Shown here: positions 17,300-25,881 of the stretch, piece by piece
How positions within the stretch are numbered: position 1 is the stretch's first letter
How the letters are laid out: each line of letters starts with the position of its first letter
NCBI GenBank assembly: GCA_020249925.1
Contig: JADCER010000012.1
Location: 186,001-250,000, forward strand
DNA from: Roseomonas sp.
GTDB taxonomy: Bacteria > Pseudomonadota > Alphaproteobacteria > Acetobacterales > Acetobacteraceae
Reading direction: 5' to 3'
DNA length: 64,000 nucleotides
Program-made: the position numbers and the translations under genes
The notes under the pieces: model-generated
The model's database searches: none
What the model was told of the DNA's origin: nothing
The model's input: only the letters and a program-made list of their open reading frames with translations

Positions 17300-18190
17300 T
17301 CACGCCTTGCGCGCCCTGGTTTCAGTCACGGCAATATAGAGCCCCGCGCCGATGATGATGCTGGCCCCCAACCATGTCCATTGATCCGGCCAAAGCCCGG
17401 TGATGGCATAGCCCACTGCGATGGCGCCGATCATTTGCCAATACTGAAACGGCGCGATGACATTGGCCGCGCCATAGGTCATGGCCTTGGCCACGCACCA
17501 ATGGCCGGCTGCGCCAAGAACGCCCAGTGTCAAATGCCAAAAGATATCCGCCCAGTTATTGAAGGGCACCCAGAAGAAGGGGATGATGCAGCACATCACC
17601 AGCGCGCCAAAAAGCCCGCTATACATCACCGATGTTTCCGGCCGATCCAGCCCCGCGACCTGCCGCGTCAGGATTTGGTAGATGGCATAACAAAAGGCGC
17701 TGGCCACAATGCCAAGCGCGGCAGGCTGGAACACCTCAGACCCCGGCCGGATCACCACCAGCACGCCAAGGAACCCCACCGTCACTGCGGCTAGGCGCTT
17801 CCAGCCGATCTGCTCACCCAGCATGGGCAGCGCCAGCAGGGTCACGAAAAACGGGGACATGAAGGAAATGGACGAAGCCTTGGCCAGCGGCACATCCTTC
17901 ACCGAGAAAAAGAAGAAGGTGGTGGACGCCAACAAAAGCAAGGAACGCGAAATCTGTACCCAGGGTTTGCGGCTTTGCAGCACAACCAACCCATAGCGCG
18001 GCACAATCAGCGCCAGCACTATCAGCAAATGGCCTGTCGTGCGCGCCCAGATGATCTGTTCCGAGGGGTAGGTGCGGCTCAAGACCTGCACGATGCCATT
18101 CATGATCGGGAATAGCGTGCAGGCCGCACACATAAAGAAAATGCCAAGCAACAAGGATGTCTGACGCGGCGGCACCGCGGTGGTGGTCAT
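17300..18190 (-). CDS. EamA/DMT-superfamily transporter
   Basis: 296 residues from ATG 18190, which has GGGAGG about 11 nt upstream. Ten hydrophobic segments in two EamA repeats of five; the first repeat holds IIWARTTGHLLIVLA and KASSISFMSPFFVTLLALPMLGEQIGWKR, the second GLDRPETSVMYSGLFGALV and ANVIAPFQYWQMIGAIAVGY, both typical EamA landmarks. A drug/metabolite exporter or uptake carrier in the inner membrane. It is the first gene of the 14-gene minus-strand run and faces the THI5-like ABC operon across about 300 bp. Function within the pathway is unknown; members of this family are often exporters of amino acids or other small metabolites. Confidence 0.9.
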   Translation of the reverse strand: MTTTAVPPRQTSLLLGIFFMCAACTLFPIMNGIVQVLSRTYPSEQIIWARTTGHLLIVLALIVPRYGLVVLQSRKPWVQISRSLLLLASTTFFFFSVKDVPLAKASSISFMSPFFVTLLALPMLGEQIGWKRLAAVTVGFLGVLVVIRPGSEVFQPAALGIVASAFCYAIYQILTRQVAGLDRPETSVMYSGLFGALVMCCIIPFFWVPFNNWADIFWHLTLGVLGAAGHWCVAKAMTYGAANVIAPFQYWQMIGAIAVGYAITGLWPDQWTWLGASIIIGAGLYIAVTETRARKA

Positions 18191-18487
18191 GAGGCTTGCG
18201 CCCTCCCGGAGGCTTCTGGCCTTGGGGAGGATAGGGCATAAGCTCGCGCAGGGGAAACCTTGGCCAGGGCGCAATGCCGCAGCGCAGCATGGCGAGTCGC
18301 GCCGCGATACCCGCCCGCATTATCGGTCAGGTGAACGTATCTGCGGCGCCTAATGCACAGAAAACAGGCGATGATCGGGCGATTCAGCGCCGCCTGCCGC
18401 CCAAAGGATTGGCATATGCCTTGCTGCCCCCATCTGCCTGAGGCATGGAGACACGCCAAGCCGCCCCCCAGCGAGGAGAATTCCCCC
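18191..18487. promoter_or_regulatory. Divergent intergenic region between DMT/CoA-transferase run and ABC operon
   Basis: 297 bp between two divergent starts. It must hold the promoters of both units, but no clear -35/-10 pair could be fixed by eye. A perfect 10-bp palindrome GGCATATGCC lies at 18411-18420, 67 bp before the ABC receptor start, and could be an operator. GC-rich short hairpins occur near 18205-18235. No regulator gene is adjacent. Confidence 0.35.
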
Positions 18488-19507
18488 ATGAGAACCAGAT
18501 ATCGGATCGAACGCCGCGCATTGCTCACGGGCGGCACTGCTTTCGTGCTTTCAGCGGTGGCGGGTGCGCGGGTGCCACTGGCGCAAACACTCGAAAAACT
18601 CACCTTCCAGACCAATTGGCGCGCCCAGGCGGAACATGGCGGCTATTATTTGGCGCTGGCCAATGGGCTCTATCGCCGCGCGGGCATTGATTGCGAAATC
18701 CGCATGGGTGGCCCGCAGCAAAACCCGGCGCAGCTGCTGCTCGCGGGGCGGGTGGATATGATCATGTCATCCGGATTTCAGGCGCTGAATTATGTGCGCG
18801 AAAATATCCCCTTCATGGCGATTGGCGCCATTATGCAAAAGGATCCGCAGGGCTTCATGTTTCATGCGGAAGCGGGCTTCAACAGCTTTGAACAAATGCG
18901 CGGCCGGCCCATTCTGGTGGGTGCCGGCGGGCGCGTGACCTACTGGCCCTTCCTGCGCCGGCGCTTTGGCTTCACCGATAGCCAAATTCGCCCCTATACC
19001 TTCAATATCCAGCCCTTCCTCGCGGATAAGCAGGCCATCCAGCAGTGCTTTGTGTCATCCGAGCCCTTCGCGGCGCGGCTTGGTGGGGCTGATCCGCGCG
19101 TGCTGCTTTTCGCCGATGCGGGCTTTCCGAATTATCAGACGACGATTGATATTTCCCGCAGGCTTGTGGATGAAAAGCCAGACCTGATCCAGCGCTTTGT
19201 GGACGCCACCATGCAGGGCTGGACGCAATATCTGCGCGGGCAGGATGTGGCGGCGGCGAATGCGCTGATCATGCGCGACAATCAGGAAATGACGCAGGAG
19301 AAAATTGATTACGCCGTGCGTGCCCTGAATGAACGCGGCATTGTCTTCTCGGGCGATGCCGAACGGCTTGGAGTTGGCGCCATGACGGATGAACGTTGGG
19401 AGGCCTTCTATACCGCCATGCGCGATGCGGAGGTGATGCCGCCTGGGCTTGATGTGAAGCGCGCCTATTCTCTGCGCTTCGTCAATCGGCGGGTTGGCCT
19501 GGCTTGA
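18488..19507 (+). CDS. ABC transporter substrate-binding protein, NMT1/THI5-like
   Basis: 339-residue periplasmic receptor. ATG 18488 is preceded by GAGGAG. Twin-arginine-like signal ERRALLTGGTAFVLSAVAGA with a cut near LAQ (residue about 31). Mature start FQTNWRAQAEHGGYYLALANGLYRRAGID matches the THI5/NMT1 pattern of pyrimidine- and sulfonate-type receptors, followed by GGPQQNPAQLLLAGRVDM. It ends in a TTGA overlap with the ATPase gene, so the operon order is receptor-ATPase-permease-deaminase. Relatives bind thiamine pyrimidine precursors (ThiY), taurine or nitrilotriacetate-like solutes. The downstream cytosine-deaminase-like gene favours a pyrimidine or similar N-heterocycle, which is inference. 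Confidence 0.9.
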   Translation: MRTRYRIERRALLTGGTAFVLSAVAGARVPLAQTLEKLTFQTNWRAQAEHGGYYLALANGLYRRAGIDCEIRMGGPQQNPAQLLLAGRVDMIMSSGFQALNYVRENIPFMAIGAIMQKDPQGFMFHAEAGFNSFEQMRGRPILVGAGGRVTYWPFLRRRFGFTDSQIRPYTFNIQPFLADKQAIQQCFVSSEPFAARLGGADPRVLLFADAGFPNYQTTIDISRRLVDEKPDLIQRFVDATMQGWTQYLRGQDVAAANALIMRDNQEMTQEKIDYAVRALNERGIVFSGDAERLGVGAMTDERWEAFYTAMRDAEVMPPGLDVKRAYSLRFVNRRVGLA

Positions 19508-20289
19508 GCCCTCGGCGCCCGCTGCTTTCGCTCACCGGGGTTTCCAAGCGCTACGCGACGGGAACCTTGGCGTTGGATGGCATCGATCTGACGATCATGC
19601 CGGGGGATTTCATTGCGCTGCTGGGGCCTTCGGGCTGCGGCAAATCCACCTTGCTGCGCCTGATTGCGGGGCTGACCGCGCCGAGTGGCGGGACCATGGA
19701 ATGGCCCATGGCGATGCATGACGCGGCTGGCGATGTGGAACGCGACATCGGCTTTGTGTTTCAGGAACCAACGCTGATGCCCTGGGCCAGCGTCATCCGC
19801 AATGTGGCGCTGCCTTTGGAATTGGCCGGCATGAAGCGGCGCGACGCCGAAGAACGCGCCGCTGAATGGATTGCCCGTGTTGATCTGAAGGGGTTTGAGA
19901 AAGCCTATCCTCGCGCCTTGTCAGGCGGCATGCGGATGCGTGTTTCCATCGCCCGCGCCCTGGTGACGCGCCCGCGCATTCTGCTGATGGATGAACCCTT
20001 CGCGGCGCTTGATGAAATCACGCGCTTCCGGCTGAACAATGATCTGGTGCAGCTTTGGGCACAGGAACGTTTTACGGTGATTTTCGTGACCCATTCAGTC
20101 TTTGAAAGCGTCTATCTGGCGGAACGCATTGTGGTGATGGCCCCGCGCCCGGGCCGCATAGCAGAGGAAGTGCGCATTACCGCGCCCACGGAAAGGGGAG
20201 AGGAATTCCGCACCTCCCCCGAATATGCCGCGCAATGCCGCACGGTATCCCTGGCGCTTTCTGCAGCCATGGGGGGTGCGCATGAGTGA
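19504..20289 (+). CDS. ABC transporter ATP-binding protein (nitrate/taurine/thiamine-precursor type)
   Basis: 261 residues, starting with TTG at 19504 inside the receptor stop (TTGA overlap). Cytoplasmic ATPase of the importer. Seen: Walker A GPSGCGKST (41-49), Q-loop FQEPTLMPW, signature LSGGM (139-143), Walker B LLMDEP (160-165) with FAALDEITR D-loop, and H-loop VTHSVFE. The signature has Met where Gln is usual (LSGGM rather than LSGGQ), as is common in the TauB/SsuB/ThiZ group. It overlaps the permease start by 8 nt. It belongs with the THI5-like receptor and the SsuC-type permease as one importer. Confidence 0.94.
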   Translation: MSPRRPLLSLTGVSKRYATGTLALDGIDLTIMPGDFIALLGPSGCGKSTLLRLIAGLTAPSGGTMEWPMAMHDAAGDVERDIGFVFQEPTLMPWASVIRNVALPLELAGMKRRDAEERAAEWIARVDLKGFEKAYPRALSGGMRMRVSIARALVTRPRILLMDEPFAALDEITRFRLNNDLVQLWAQERFTVIFVTHSVFESVYLAERIVVMAPRPGRIAEEVRITAPTERGEEFRTSPEYAAQCRTVSLALSAAMGGAHE

Positions 20290-21115
20290 AAATGCGGATG
20301 CGGCTCCTGCCGCTGGTGGCTTTATGGAAAGCACTTTGCTTCGCATTCTGGCACCGACTTTATTGGCGCTGCTGTTCCTGGGTGGCTGGGAAATGATGGT
20401 GCGGGTGCGTGAAATCCCGCCCTATATCCTGCCCGGACCGATTGCCATTTGGCAGACTCTGTTGCGCGATTGGGGATCGCTTTCGGTATCCCTGCTGATC
20501 ACGCTGAAGATCACATTCATGGCGCTGTCAGTGGCGGCGATTTTGGGCTTGGTGCTGGCCGTTCTTTTTGCGCAGTCGCGCATTATTGAATTGTCGCTCT
20601 TTCCCTTCGCCGTGATCCTGCAAGTCACGCCCATTGTGGCGATTGCGCCGCTGATCATCATTTGGGTGGATGATATCGCGATATCCCTGCTGATCTGTGC
20701 CTGGATCGTCGCCTTCTTCCCGATCCTGTCGAATACGACCGTCGGCTTGAACTCAGCCGATCATAATTTGAAGGATTTGTTCAAGCTGTATCGTGCTTCT
20801 CGGTGGCAGGTATTGACGCGCCTGCTGCTGCCTTCCGCACTGCCTTACTTCCTGGCGGGGTTGCGCATTTCCGGCGGGCTTGCGCTGATTGGCGCCATTG
20901 TCGCGGAATTTGTGGCCGGCACGGGCGGCAGTGCTTCGGGCTTGGCCTATCGCATTCTGGAAGCAGGGTATCAGTTGCAAATCCCGCGCATGTTCGCGGC
21001 CCTTGTGCTGGTTTCCACCACGGGGATCGCGATTTTCCTCGCACTCAGCCTGCTCACGCATCTGCTGCTGCGCCATTGGCATGAAAGCGCGATGGGCAGG
21101 GGGGATCGGCGATGA
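20282..21115 (+). CDS. ABC transporter permease (SsuC/TauC/ThiX type)
   Basis: 277 residues from ATG 20282, overlapping the ATPase stop by 8 nt. Inner-membrane subunit with six hydrophobic segments. The EAA loop is seen as ADHNLKDLFKLYRASRWQVLTRLLLPSALPYFLAGLRIS (about 165-205), which contacts the ATPase. The DDIAISLLICAWIVAFFPIL segment fits the binding-protein-dependent permease domain. The end overlaps the cytosine-deaminase-like gene by 4 nt (ATGA), so the enzyme is translated together with the importer. It probably acts as a homodimer because only one permease gene is present. Confidence 0.93.
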   Translation: MSENADAAPAAGGFMESTLLRILAPTLLALLFLGGWEMMVRVREIPPYILPGPIAIWQTLLRDWGSLSVSLLITLKITFMALSVAAILGLVLAVLFAQSRIIELSLFPFAVILQVTPIVAIAPLIIIWVDDIAISLLICAWIVAFFPILSNTTVGLNSADHNLKDLFKLYRASRWQVLTRLLLPSALPYFLAGLRISGGLALIGAIVAEFVAGTGGSASGLAYRILEAGYQLQIPRMFAALVLVSTTGIAIFLALSLLTHLLLRHWHESAMGRGDRR

Positions 21116-22455
21116 GCAGCGCCATGGCAAAGACCCGCGCGGCCTTGGCCGGCGCGGGCAGCGATTTTTGGCTGCGCGATGCGCGCGCCCCGGCTGCGGT
21201 GCTGGAAGGCGCCGGGCCGCTGCCCTTGGACCGGGATGGCATTGCGCGGTTTGATCTGCGCATTGAACAGGGACGCATCGCTGCCATCGCGCCGCTTGGC
21301 ACGGCGCCGGATGGGGTTTCCTTGGATGGCGGGCAGGTCTGGCCCGGCATGTTGGATGCGCATACCCATCTGGATAAGGGTCATATCTGGCAACGCGCCG
21401 CCAACCCGGATGGCAGTTTCTTTGGTGCGCTCACCACCGTCATGGCGGATCGCGATGTGAATTGGTCTGAAGCTGATATGCGCGCGCGTGCCGAATTCGC
21501 GCTGCGTGCGGCTTACGCCCATGGCACGGTTGCGCTGCGCACGCATCTCGATAGCTACATGCCCCATGCGCCCAAGGCCTGGCGCATGTTCAGCCAACTG
21601 CGCGATGATTGGGCGGGGCGGATCACCTTGCAGGCTTCCTCCATCGCACCGCTTGATCGCTTTGCGGGGGATGAGGGCGCGCAGCTTGCTGATATTGTCA
21701 CGGAATCCGGCGGTGTCCTGGGCATGGTGACGCGGCTTTCCGGCGGCATTCATGACGATATTCCGCCCGAGTTTCACGCCATGCTGGATCATTTCTTCGC
21801 CCTTGCCGAAGCGCGCGGCCTCGATCTTGATCTGCACGTGGATGAAAGCGGGGAAACCGGCGCGCGCGCCTTGCGCGAAATTGCACTGACAGCGATGCGG
21901 CGCGGCTTCAAGGGGCGCATCCAATGCGGCCATTGCTGTTCCCTCTCACGCCAGACAGATGAATTCGCGCTGGAAACCATCAAGGCCTGCGCCGATGCCG
22001 GCGTTGCCATTGTGGTGCTGCCCATGTGCAATATGTATTTGCAGGACCGCGAGCCGGGACGCACGCCGCGTTGGCGCGGTGTGACTTTGGTGCATGAAAT
22101 GCAGGCGGCGGGTGTTTCTGTCTCCCTCGCGTCTGACAATACGCGCGATCCTTTCTATGCCTATGGCGATCTGGATATGGTGGAGGTGATGCGTGAAGCC
22201 ACACGCATCCTGCATCTGGATCACCCCTATGGTGATTGGCCGCTCTCCGTTGGTGCGCGCCCTGCCGCGGCGATGGGGCTGCAAGGGGCGGGCATGATTC
22301 GCACGGGCGCGCCGGCGGATCTTATCCTGTTCCGCGCGCGACACATGACTGAATGGCTATCACGCCCTCAAGCGGATCGGATTGTGCTACGCAATGGCAA
22401 AGTGCTGGATGCGGAAGTGCCGGATTGGCGCGAATTGGATCATCTATTCGAGTAG
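21112..22455 (+). CDS. Cytosine-deaminase-like amidohydrolase
   Basis: 447-residue metal-dependent amidohydrolase of the CodA group. Seen: DAHTHLDKG with His84 and His86, LHVDESGE with His242 and Glu245, CGHCCSLS with His274, and LASDNTRDP with Asp342. These line up with all metal and catalytic positions of E. coli cytosine deaminase (HxH, H, E, H, D). The motif HTHLDKG is characteristic of this branch. Starts in an ATGA overlap with the ABC permease gene. It should deaminate or hydrolyse the imported heterocycle in the cytoplasm. Cytosine itself, isoguanine, creatinine or a thiamine-pyrimidine fragment are all handled by relatives, so the substrate is open. It ends just before a palindromic element. 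Confidence 0.88.
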   Translation: MSSAMAKTRAALAGAGSDFWLRDARAPAAVLEGAGPLPLDRDGIARFDLRIEQGRIAAIAPLGTAPDGVSLDGGQVWPGMLDAHTHLDKGHIWQRAANPDGSFFGALTTVMADRDVNWSEADMRARAEFALRAAYAHGTVALRTHLDSYMPHAPKAWRMFSQLRDDWAGRITLQASSIAPLDRFAGDEGAQLADIVTESGGVLGMVTRLSGGIHDDIPPEFHAMLDHFFALAEARGLDLDLHVDESGETGARALREIALTAMRRGFKGRIQCGHCCSLSRQTDEFALETIKACADAGVAIVVLPMCNMYLQDREPGRTPRWRGVTLVHEMQAAGVSVSLASDNTRDPFYAYGDLDMVEVMREATRILHLDHPYGDWPLSVGARPAAAMGLQGAGMIRTGAPADLILFRARHMTEWLSRPQADRIVLRNGKVLDAEVPDWRELDHLFE

Positions 22456-22465
22456 TTTTTTGATC

Positions 22466-22513
22466 GCATTTTCCGAGTCGCCAAGTGAGTTCACTTGGCT
22501 TGAAAATGCTCTA
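22466..22513. repeat. Palindromic intergenic element (RPE-like), TAGAGC end
   Basis: Nested inverted repeat between convergent genes. Inner arms CCAAGTGA (22481-22488) and TCACTTGG (22491-22498) are perfect with a GT centre; outer arms GCATTTTC (22466-22473) and GAAAATGC (22502-22509) are also perfect. Read on the minus strand it starts TAGAGCATTTTC, and its TAG is the stop codon of the quinone-reductase gene. It lacks a following T-run on either strand, so it is not a classical terminator, although it could stop transcription in both directions. A second element starting with the same TAGAGC lies at 60172-60214. Confidence 0.75.
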
Positions 22514-23092
22514 CCACCGGCTAAGCCGCGCCTTCACCTTCGCCAGAAACGCCGCGCGTTCCGGTGCCGTGCGCTGATCCATCCGCGTCAACATCAGCCA
22601 TTCCACGCGGCACCCGCGCGCGCATAACCGCCTGAGGCCGCGATTGATCAGCTTCTTGTCCGGCCAGCCAATCACCCACAACAACCATAAGGGTGAACCA
22701 TAGGTCGTCACCACGCCGATGCGCGTGATGTTCGTCAGCAGCGGTTCAATCGCGCCATCACCAAGCTTGAAGGCAACGCCTGGCGCCCAGATGCGATCAA
22801 ACCAGCCCTTCAGCATGGCCGGCAGCCCATACCACCAGGTGGGATAGACCAGCACCAGCGCTTCAGCCCTTTGCAGGGCAGCGACATGATCGGCCATATC
22901 CGGCGGATGGCTGGAAGGGTCGAGGTAATCGCGATGCTCGGCATCACTGAGCGCCGCGGTGAAGCCCTCCGCGTAAAGATCACGGCATTCCACTTCATGC
23001 CCGGCGGCCTCCAGCGCTTGTCGCGCTGTGTCACGCAGCGCAGCCGAATAACTCTCCACCCGCGGATGGCAATGGATCAACAGCACCCGCAT
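22511..23092 (-). CDS. NAD(P)H-dependent quinone/FMN reductase, flavodoxin-like fold
   Basis: 193-residue flavodoxin-fold reductase of the NQO1/MdaB/KefF group. Seen: MRVLLIHCHPRVESYSAALRD (phosphate-binding loop for the flavin), LVYPTWWYGLPAMLKGWFDRIWAPG, which is the strongly conserved family block, and TTYGSPLW. It starts 9 bp after the FAD-linked oxidase gene and is the last gene of a six-gene minus-strand run from 29558. It probably reduces quinones or acts as a flavin reductase for the neighbouring oxidases. Its TAG stop lies in the palindromic element. Function beyond the family is not visible. Confidence 0.9.
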   Translation of the reverse strand: MRVLLIHCHPRVESYSAALRDTARQALEAAGHEVECRDLYAEGFTAALSDAEHRDYLDPSSHPPDMADHVAALQRAEALVLVYPTWWYGLPAMLKGWFDRIWAPGVAFKLGDGAIEPLLTNITRIGVVTTYGSPLWLLWVIGWPDKKLINRGLRRLCARGCRVEWLMLTRMDQRTAPERAAFLAKVKARLSRW

Positions 23093-23101
23093 GGTACGCG
23101 C

Positions 23102-24523
23102 CTAATCGAGCTTTTCTTCAACTTCGGGCGCATCCGGATCGCCATACATGTAATGCGTGCGCGGGCGATCAGGCGACCATTCCGGATCATCCCAGGCGAG
23201 CATCTTGCCGGGATTGAGCAGCCCAAGCGGATCGGCTTCCTTCTTGAAGGCCAATTGCCGCGCATCCACGCGCTTCATGCCACCTTCTTCCAAGGAGAAG
23301 GCATGCGGGTTGAAGACCGGGCAGCCATTGGCTTCATGAATGCGAATGATCTCGGCCAAGCGTTCTTCGCTGGTATAGCGCACCAATTGCAGGCCAAAGC
23401 AGGTGACATGCCCGCCGAAGCGCACGAATTCCAGATGCATCGGCACTTCATCACCAAACAGCGCTTCCATCTTTTCCACCAAAGCCATGTGACCTGGCGG
23501 CGGAAACAGTGTTTGCAGATAGGTGATACCGCGATCGAGCTTCAGCGCCTGCAGCGTGGTGTGGTTCCAGGAAAACTCATAAAGCGGCACGGCGGCTTCT
23601 TCTGTTGGGCAGCGATAGATTTCCGCTTGTGTGGCGCCATGCTTGACCTTGAGCGCTTCAAAAGCCTCCAGGAAGGGGGCGGCGATCATCAGCATGGTAA
23701 TGCTCATGCCCGCCGGAATACGCCCTTCGAAATGGCGGAAATATTGCTGCGGCACGGGGGAAGCGACAACAGTGGCGAGCTTTTTCACAATGCCATCAGC
23801 GAGTGTGACAGCTTCCGCAAAACGCGCGGCTTCCATGAAGCTCGGGAAGGCCATCATCACATCCACCCAATCATGCGCGGGGGCGAGGGGCATTTCCACC
23901 TCGGTGATAATGCCATTGGTACCATAGGCGTGATTGGCCTTTTCGATCTCCGCGCCACGCAATTCCAGAATGCGCGGTGTTGCTTCCATGGTCACCACAC
24001 GCAGGCCGAGAACATTGCCAGGTTCTCGGAAGGACCCCCACATGCAGGAACCCGCCCCCGCAGAACCGCCGGCGACAAAGCCGCCAATGGTGGCGGTGCG
24101 CTTCGTGGAAGGATGAAAGCGCAATTCACCGCCCACTTGCTGGCGCGTTTGTTCATCAAGCGTGATCAGCTTGGCGCCGGCCTGCGCGCGCATCATGCCG
24201 GGCTTCGCCCAAAGCAGCTTATCAAGCGCTGAGACATCCAACACCACGCCACCAAACAACGGCATGGCCTGGCCGTAATTGCCCGTGCCGGCGCCGCGCG
24301 GTGTCACGGGAATGCGGCGCGCATGGCAGGCAGCGAGGATGCGCACCACATCAGCCTCATCCCGCGCTTCGGCTACTACATCCGCACTCACGCCATTCAA
24401 TTGGCGCTTCAGCACGGGGCTATACCAGAAGAAATCGCGGCTGCGCTGGCGCACCAGCGCGGCATCCGTGACCCAGCGAATATCGGGCAGCGCGGCCATC
24501 AGGCCAGCAATAGCGTGCTTCAT
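23102..24523 (-). CDS. FAD-linked oxidase (GlcD/VAO type), copy 1 of tandem pair
   Basis: 473-residue flavoprotein with the PCMH-type FAD domain. Seen: VTPRGAGTGNYGQAMPLFGGVVLDVSAL (73-100), the pyrophosphate-binding block; STKRTATIGGFVAGGSAGAGS; YGTNGIITEVEMPLAP. The C-terminal cap ends with KEADPLGLLNPGKML, the standard GlcD-family tail. Its ATG overlaps the stop of the closely similar gene upstream (24520-25881) by 4 nt; the two share the same block order throughout and are a clear duplication. No separate GlcE or iron-sulfur GlcF gene is present, so electrons may go to a quinone or to the reductase encoded next. Likely oxidises a 2-hydroxy acid or a similar alcohol; the substrate is unknown. 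Confidence 0.9.
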   Translation of the reverse strand: MKHAIAGLMAALPDIRWVTDAALVRQRSRDFFWYSPVLKRQLNGVSADVVAEARDEADVVRILAACHARRIPVTPRGAGTGNYGQAMPLFGGVVLDVSALDKLLWAKPGMMRAQAGAKLITLDEQTRQQVGGELRFHPSTKRTATIGGFVAGGSAGAGSCMWGSFREPGNVLGLRVVTMEATPRILELRGAEIEKANHAYGTNGIITEVEMPLAPAHDWVDVMMAFPSFMEAARFAEAVTLADGIVKKLATVVASPVPQQYFRHFEGRIPAGMSITMLMIAAPFLEAFEALKVKHGATQAEIYRCPTEEAAVPLYEFSWNHTTLQALKLDRGITYLQTLFPPPGHMALVEKMEALFGDEVPMHLEFVRFGGHVTCFGLQLVRYTSEERLAEIIRIHEANGCPVFNPHAFSLEEGGMKRVDARQLAFKKEADPLGLLNPGKMLAWDDPEWSPDRPRTHYMYGDPDAPEVEEKLD

Positions 24524-25881
24524 GCGGCATCACTTTCGGGTTCATCAAAGCTTTTCATCTTGCCGGGGTTAAACAGCCCCAGCGGATCAACGCGACGCTT
24601 GAAGCCAAGCTGATCGCCCGGCACGCGGCGATAGCCGGAGCCTTCCTCAATCGTGAAGAAATGCGGATTGGCAATGCCGGCACCGGCCGCTTCAAAGCCG
24701 GCGATGATCTCGGCAAGCCGCGCATCGTCTTTCCAGCGAATGACCGGAAGGGCGGTCATGGTGGTGCGCCCGCCGAAGCGCACGCATTCCGTGTGCATCC
24801 AAACCTCATCGGGGAAGGCGGCACGCACTTTCTCGACCGATTCCAAAGTACCTTCAAAGGGAAAGCGGCATTGCAGATAGGTGACACCACGATCGCGCTT
24901 CAACACCTGAAGTGTCGTATGATTCCAGCAATACTCGTAAAAGGGCGTTGCTTCCGGATCACGCTCAGCCGCCACCGTATCCTGATCCGCCACAATCCGC
25001 CCGCCATGTTCGCGCGCCATATCGCGCAAGGCGACAAGGCCGGAAGGTGCCACCATCACCAGCGCCAGCGCATGATCCGCCGGCACCACATCCGCAATGG
25101 CCCTGAAGAAAGGCGGCAAGCGCGCATCAAACACGCCGCACATTTTCTTGGGGATACCATCGGCAAACGCCAAAGCCAGCGCAAAGCGCCCCGCCGCGGC
25201 GAAATCCGAAAACACCACTGCAATATCGCGCCAGTCCTGCGCCGGCGTCAGCGGCAGGCGCACGCGCGTGATCACGCCCGTGGTGCCGTAGGTGCGATTG
25301 ACCGGATTGGCCTCATCACCTTCCAGATCAAGCAGTGCGGGCGGGTCTTGCAGCGTGGCCACGCGCACACCCAGCAGATTGCCGCGTTCGCGCATGGTAC
25401 CATGGCTGATGCCACCAACACCGGCGCCACCACCGGCGACAAAACCCGCGATGGTCGCGGTCCGCTTGGTGCTGGGCCACAGCCGTAGCTCCCAGCCGCG
25501 TTCGCGCGCCCAAAGGTCAAGATCAATCATACGCGCACCGGCTTCGGCTTCCAGCACACCATCCTTCAGCGCAATCGGCGCTGTCATGGCTGTGGTGTCC
25601 AAAACCGCGCCGCCATTCAGCGGCACGCATTGGCCGTAATTGCCGGTTGCCCCACCGCGCACCGTCACAGGCACGCCATGCCGACGCGCAGCATTCAGGA
25701 TGCGCATCACCTCATCTTCATTCTGCGGGCGCAGCCAGATATCGGCGCGCTTGCCATCCAATTGGCGCTTCAGAATCGGGCTATACCAATAGAAGTCGCG
25801 GCTTTTCTGGCGCAGCAGCGCGGCATCGGTGGATTGCTCAAGGCCGCCCAATTCGGCGGTGAAGGCAGCGATATCAGGCAT
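24520..25881 (-). CDS. FAD-linked oxidase (GlcD/VAO type), copy 2 of tandem pair
   Basis: 453 residues from ATG 25881, where the typical N-terminus begins; longer upstream extensions lie inside the creatininase gene. It keeps VTVRGGATGNYGQCVPLNGGAVLD, STKRTATIAGFVAGGGAGVG, YGTTGVITRVRLPLTPAQDW and RVDPLGLFNPGKM at the same spacing as the neighbour, but substitutes several cap residues, so the two copies may form a heterodimer or handle different substrates. It overlaps the creatininase-family gene by 8 nt and the first copy by 4 nt. Cytoplasmic, with no signal peptide. Family firm, reaction inferred. Confidence 0.9.
   Translation of the reverse strand: MPDIAAFTAELGGLEQSTDAALLRQKSRDFYWYSPILKRQLDGKRADIWLRPQNEDEVMRILNAARRHGVPVTVRGGATGNYGQCVPLNGGAVLDTTAMTAPIALKDGVLEAEAGARMIDLDLWARERGWELRLWPSTKRTATIAGFVAGGGAGVGGISHGTMRERGNLLGVRVATLQDPPALLDLEGDEANPVNRTYGTTGVITRVRLPLTPAQDWRDIAVVFSDFAAAGRFALALAFADGIPKKMCGVFDARLPPFFRAIADVVPADHALALVMVAPSGLVALRDMAREHGGRIVADQDTVAAERDPEATPFYEYCWNHTTLQVLKRDRGVTYLQCRFPFEGTLESVEKVRAAFPDEVWMHTECVRFGGRTTMTALPVIRWKDDARLAEIIAGFEAAGAGIANPHFFTIEEGSGYRRVPGDQLGFKRRVDPLGLFNPGKMKSFDEPESDAA

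Noticed and set aside
22871-24232. 453-residue open plus-strand frame opposite the FAD-linked oxidase
   Set aside because: Antisense shadow of a gene with clear FAD motifs; no recognisable domain or ribosome site.
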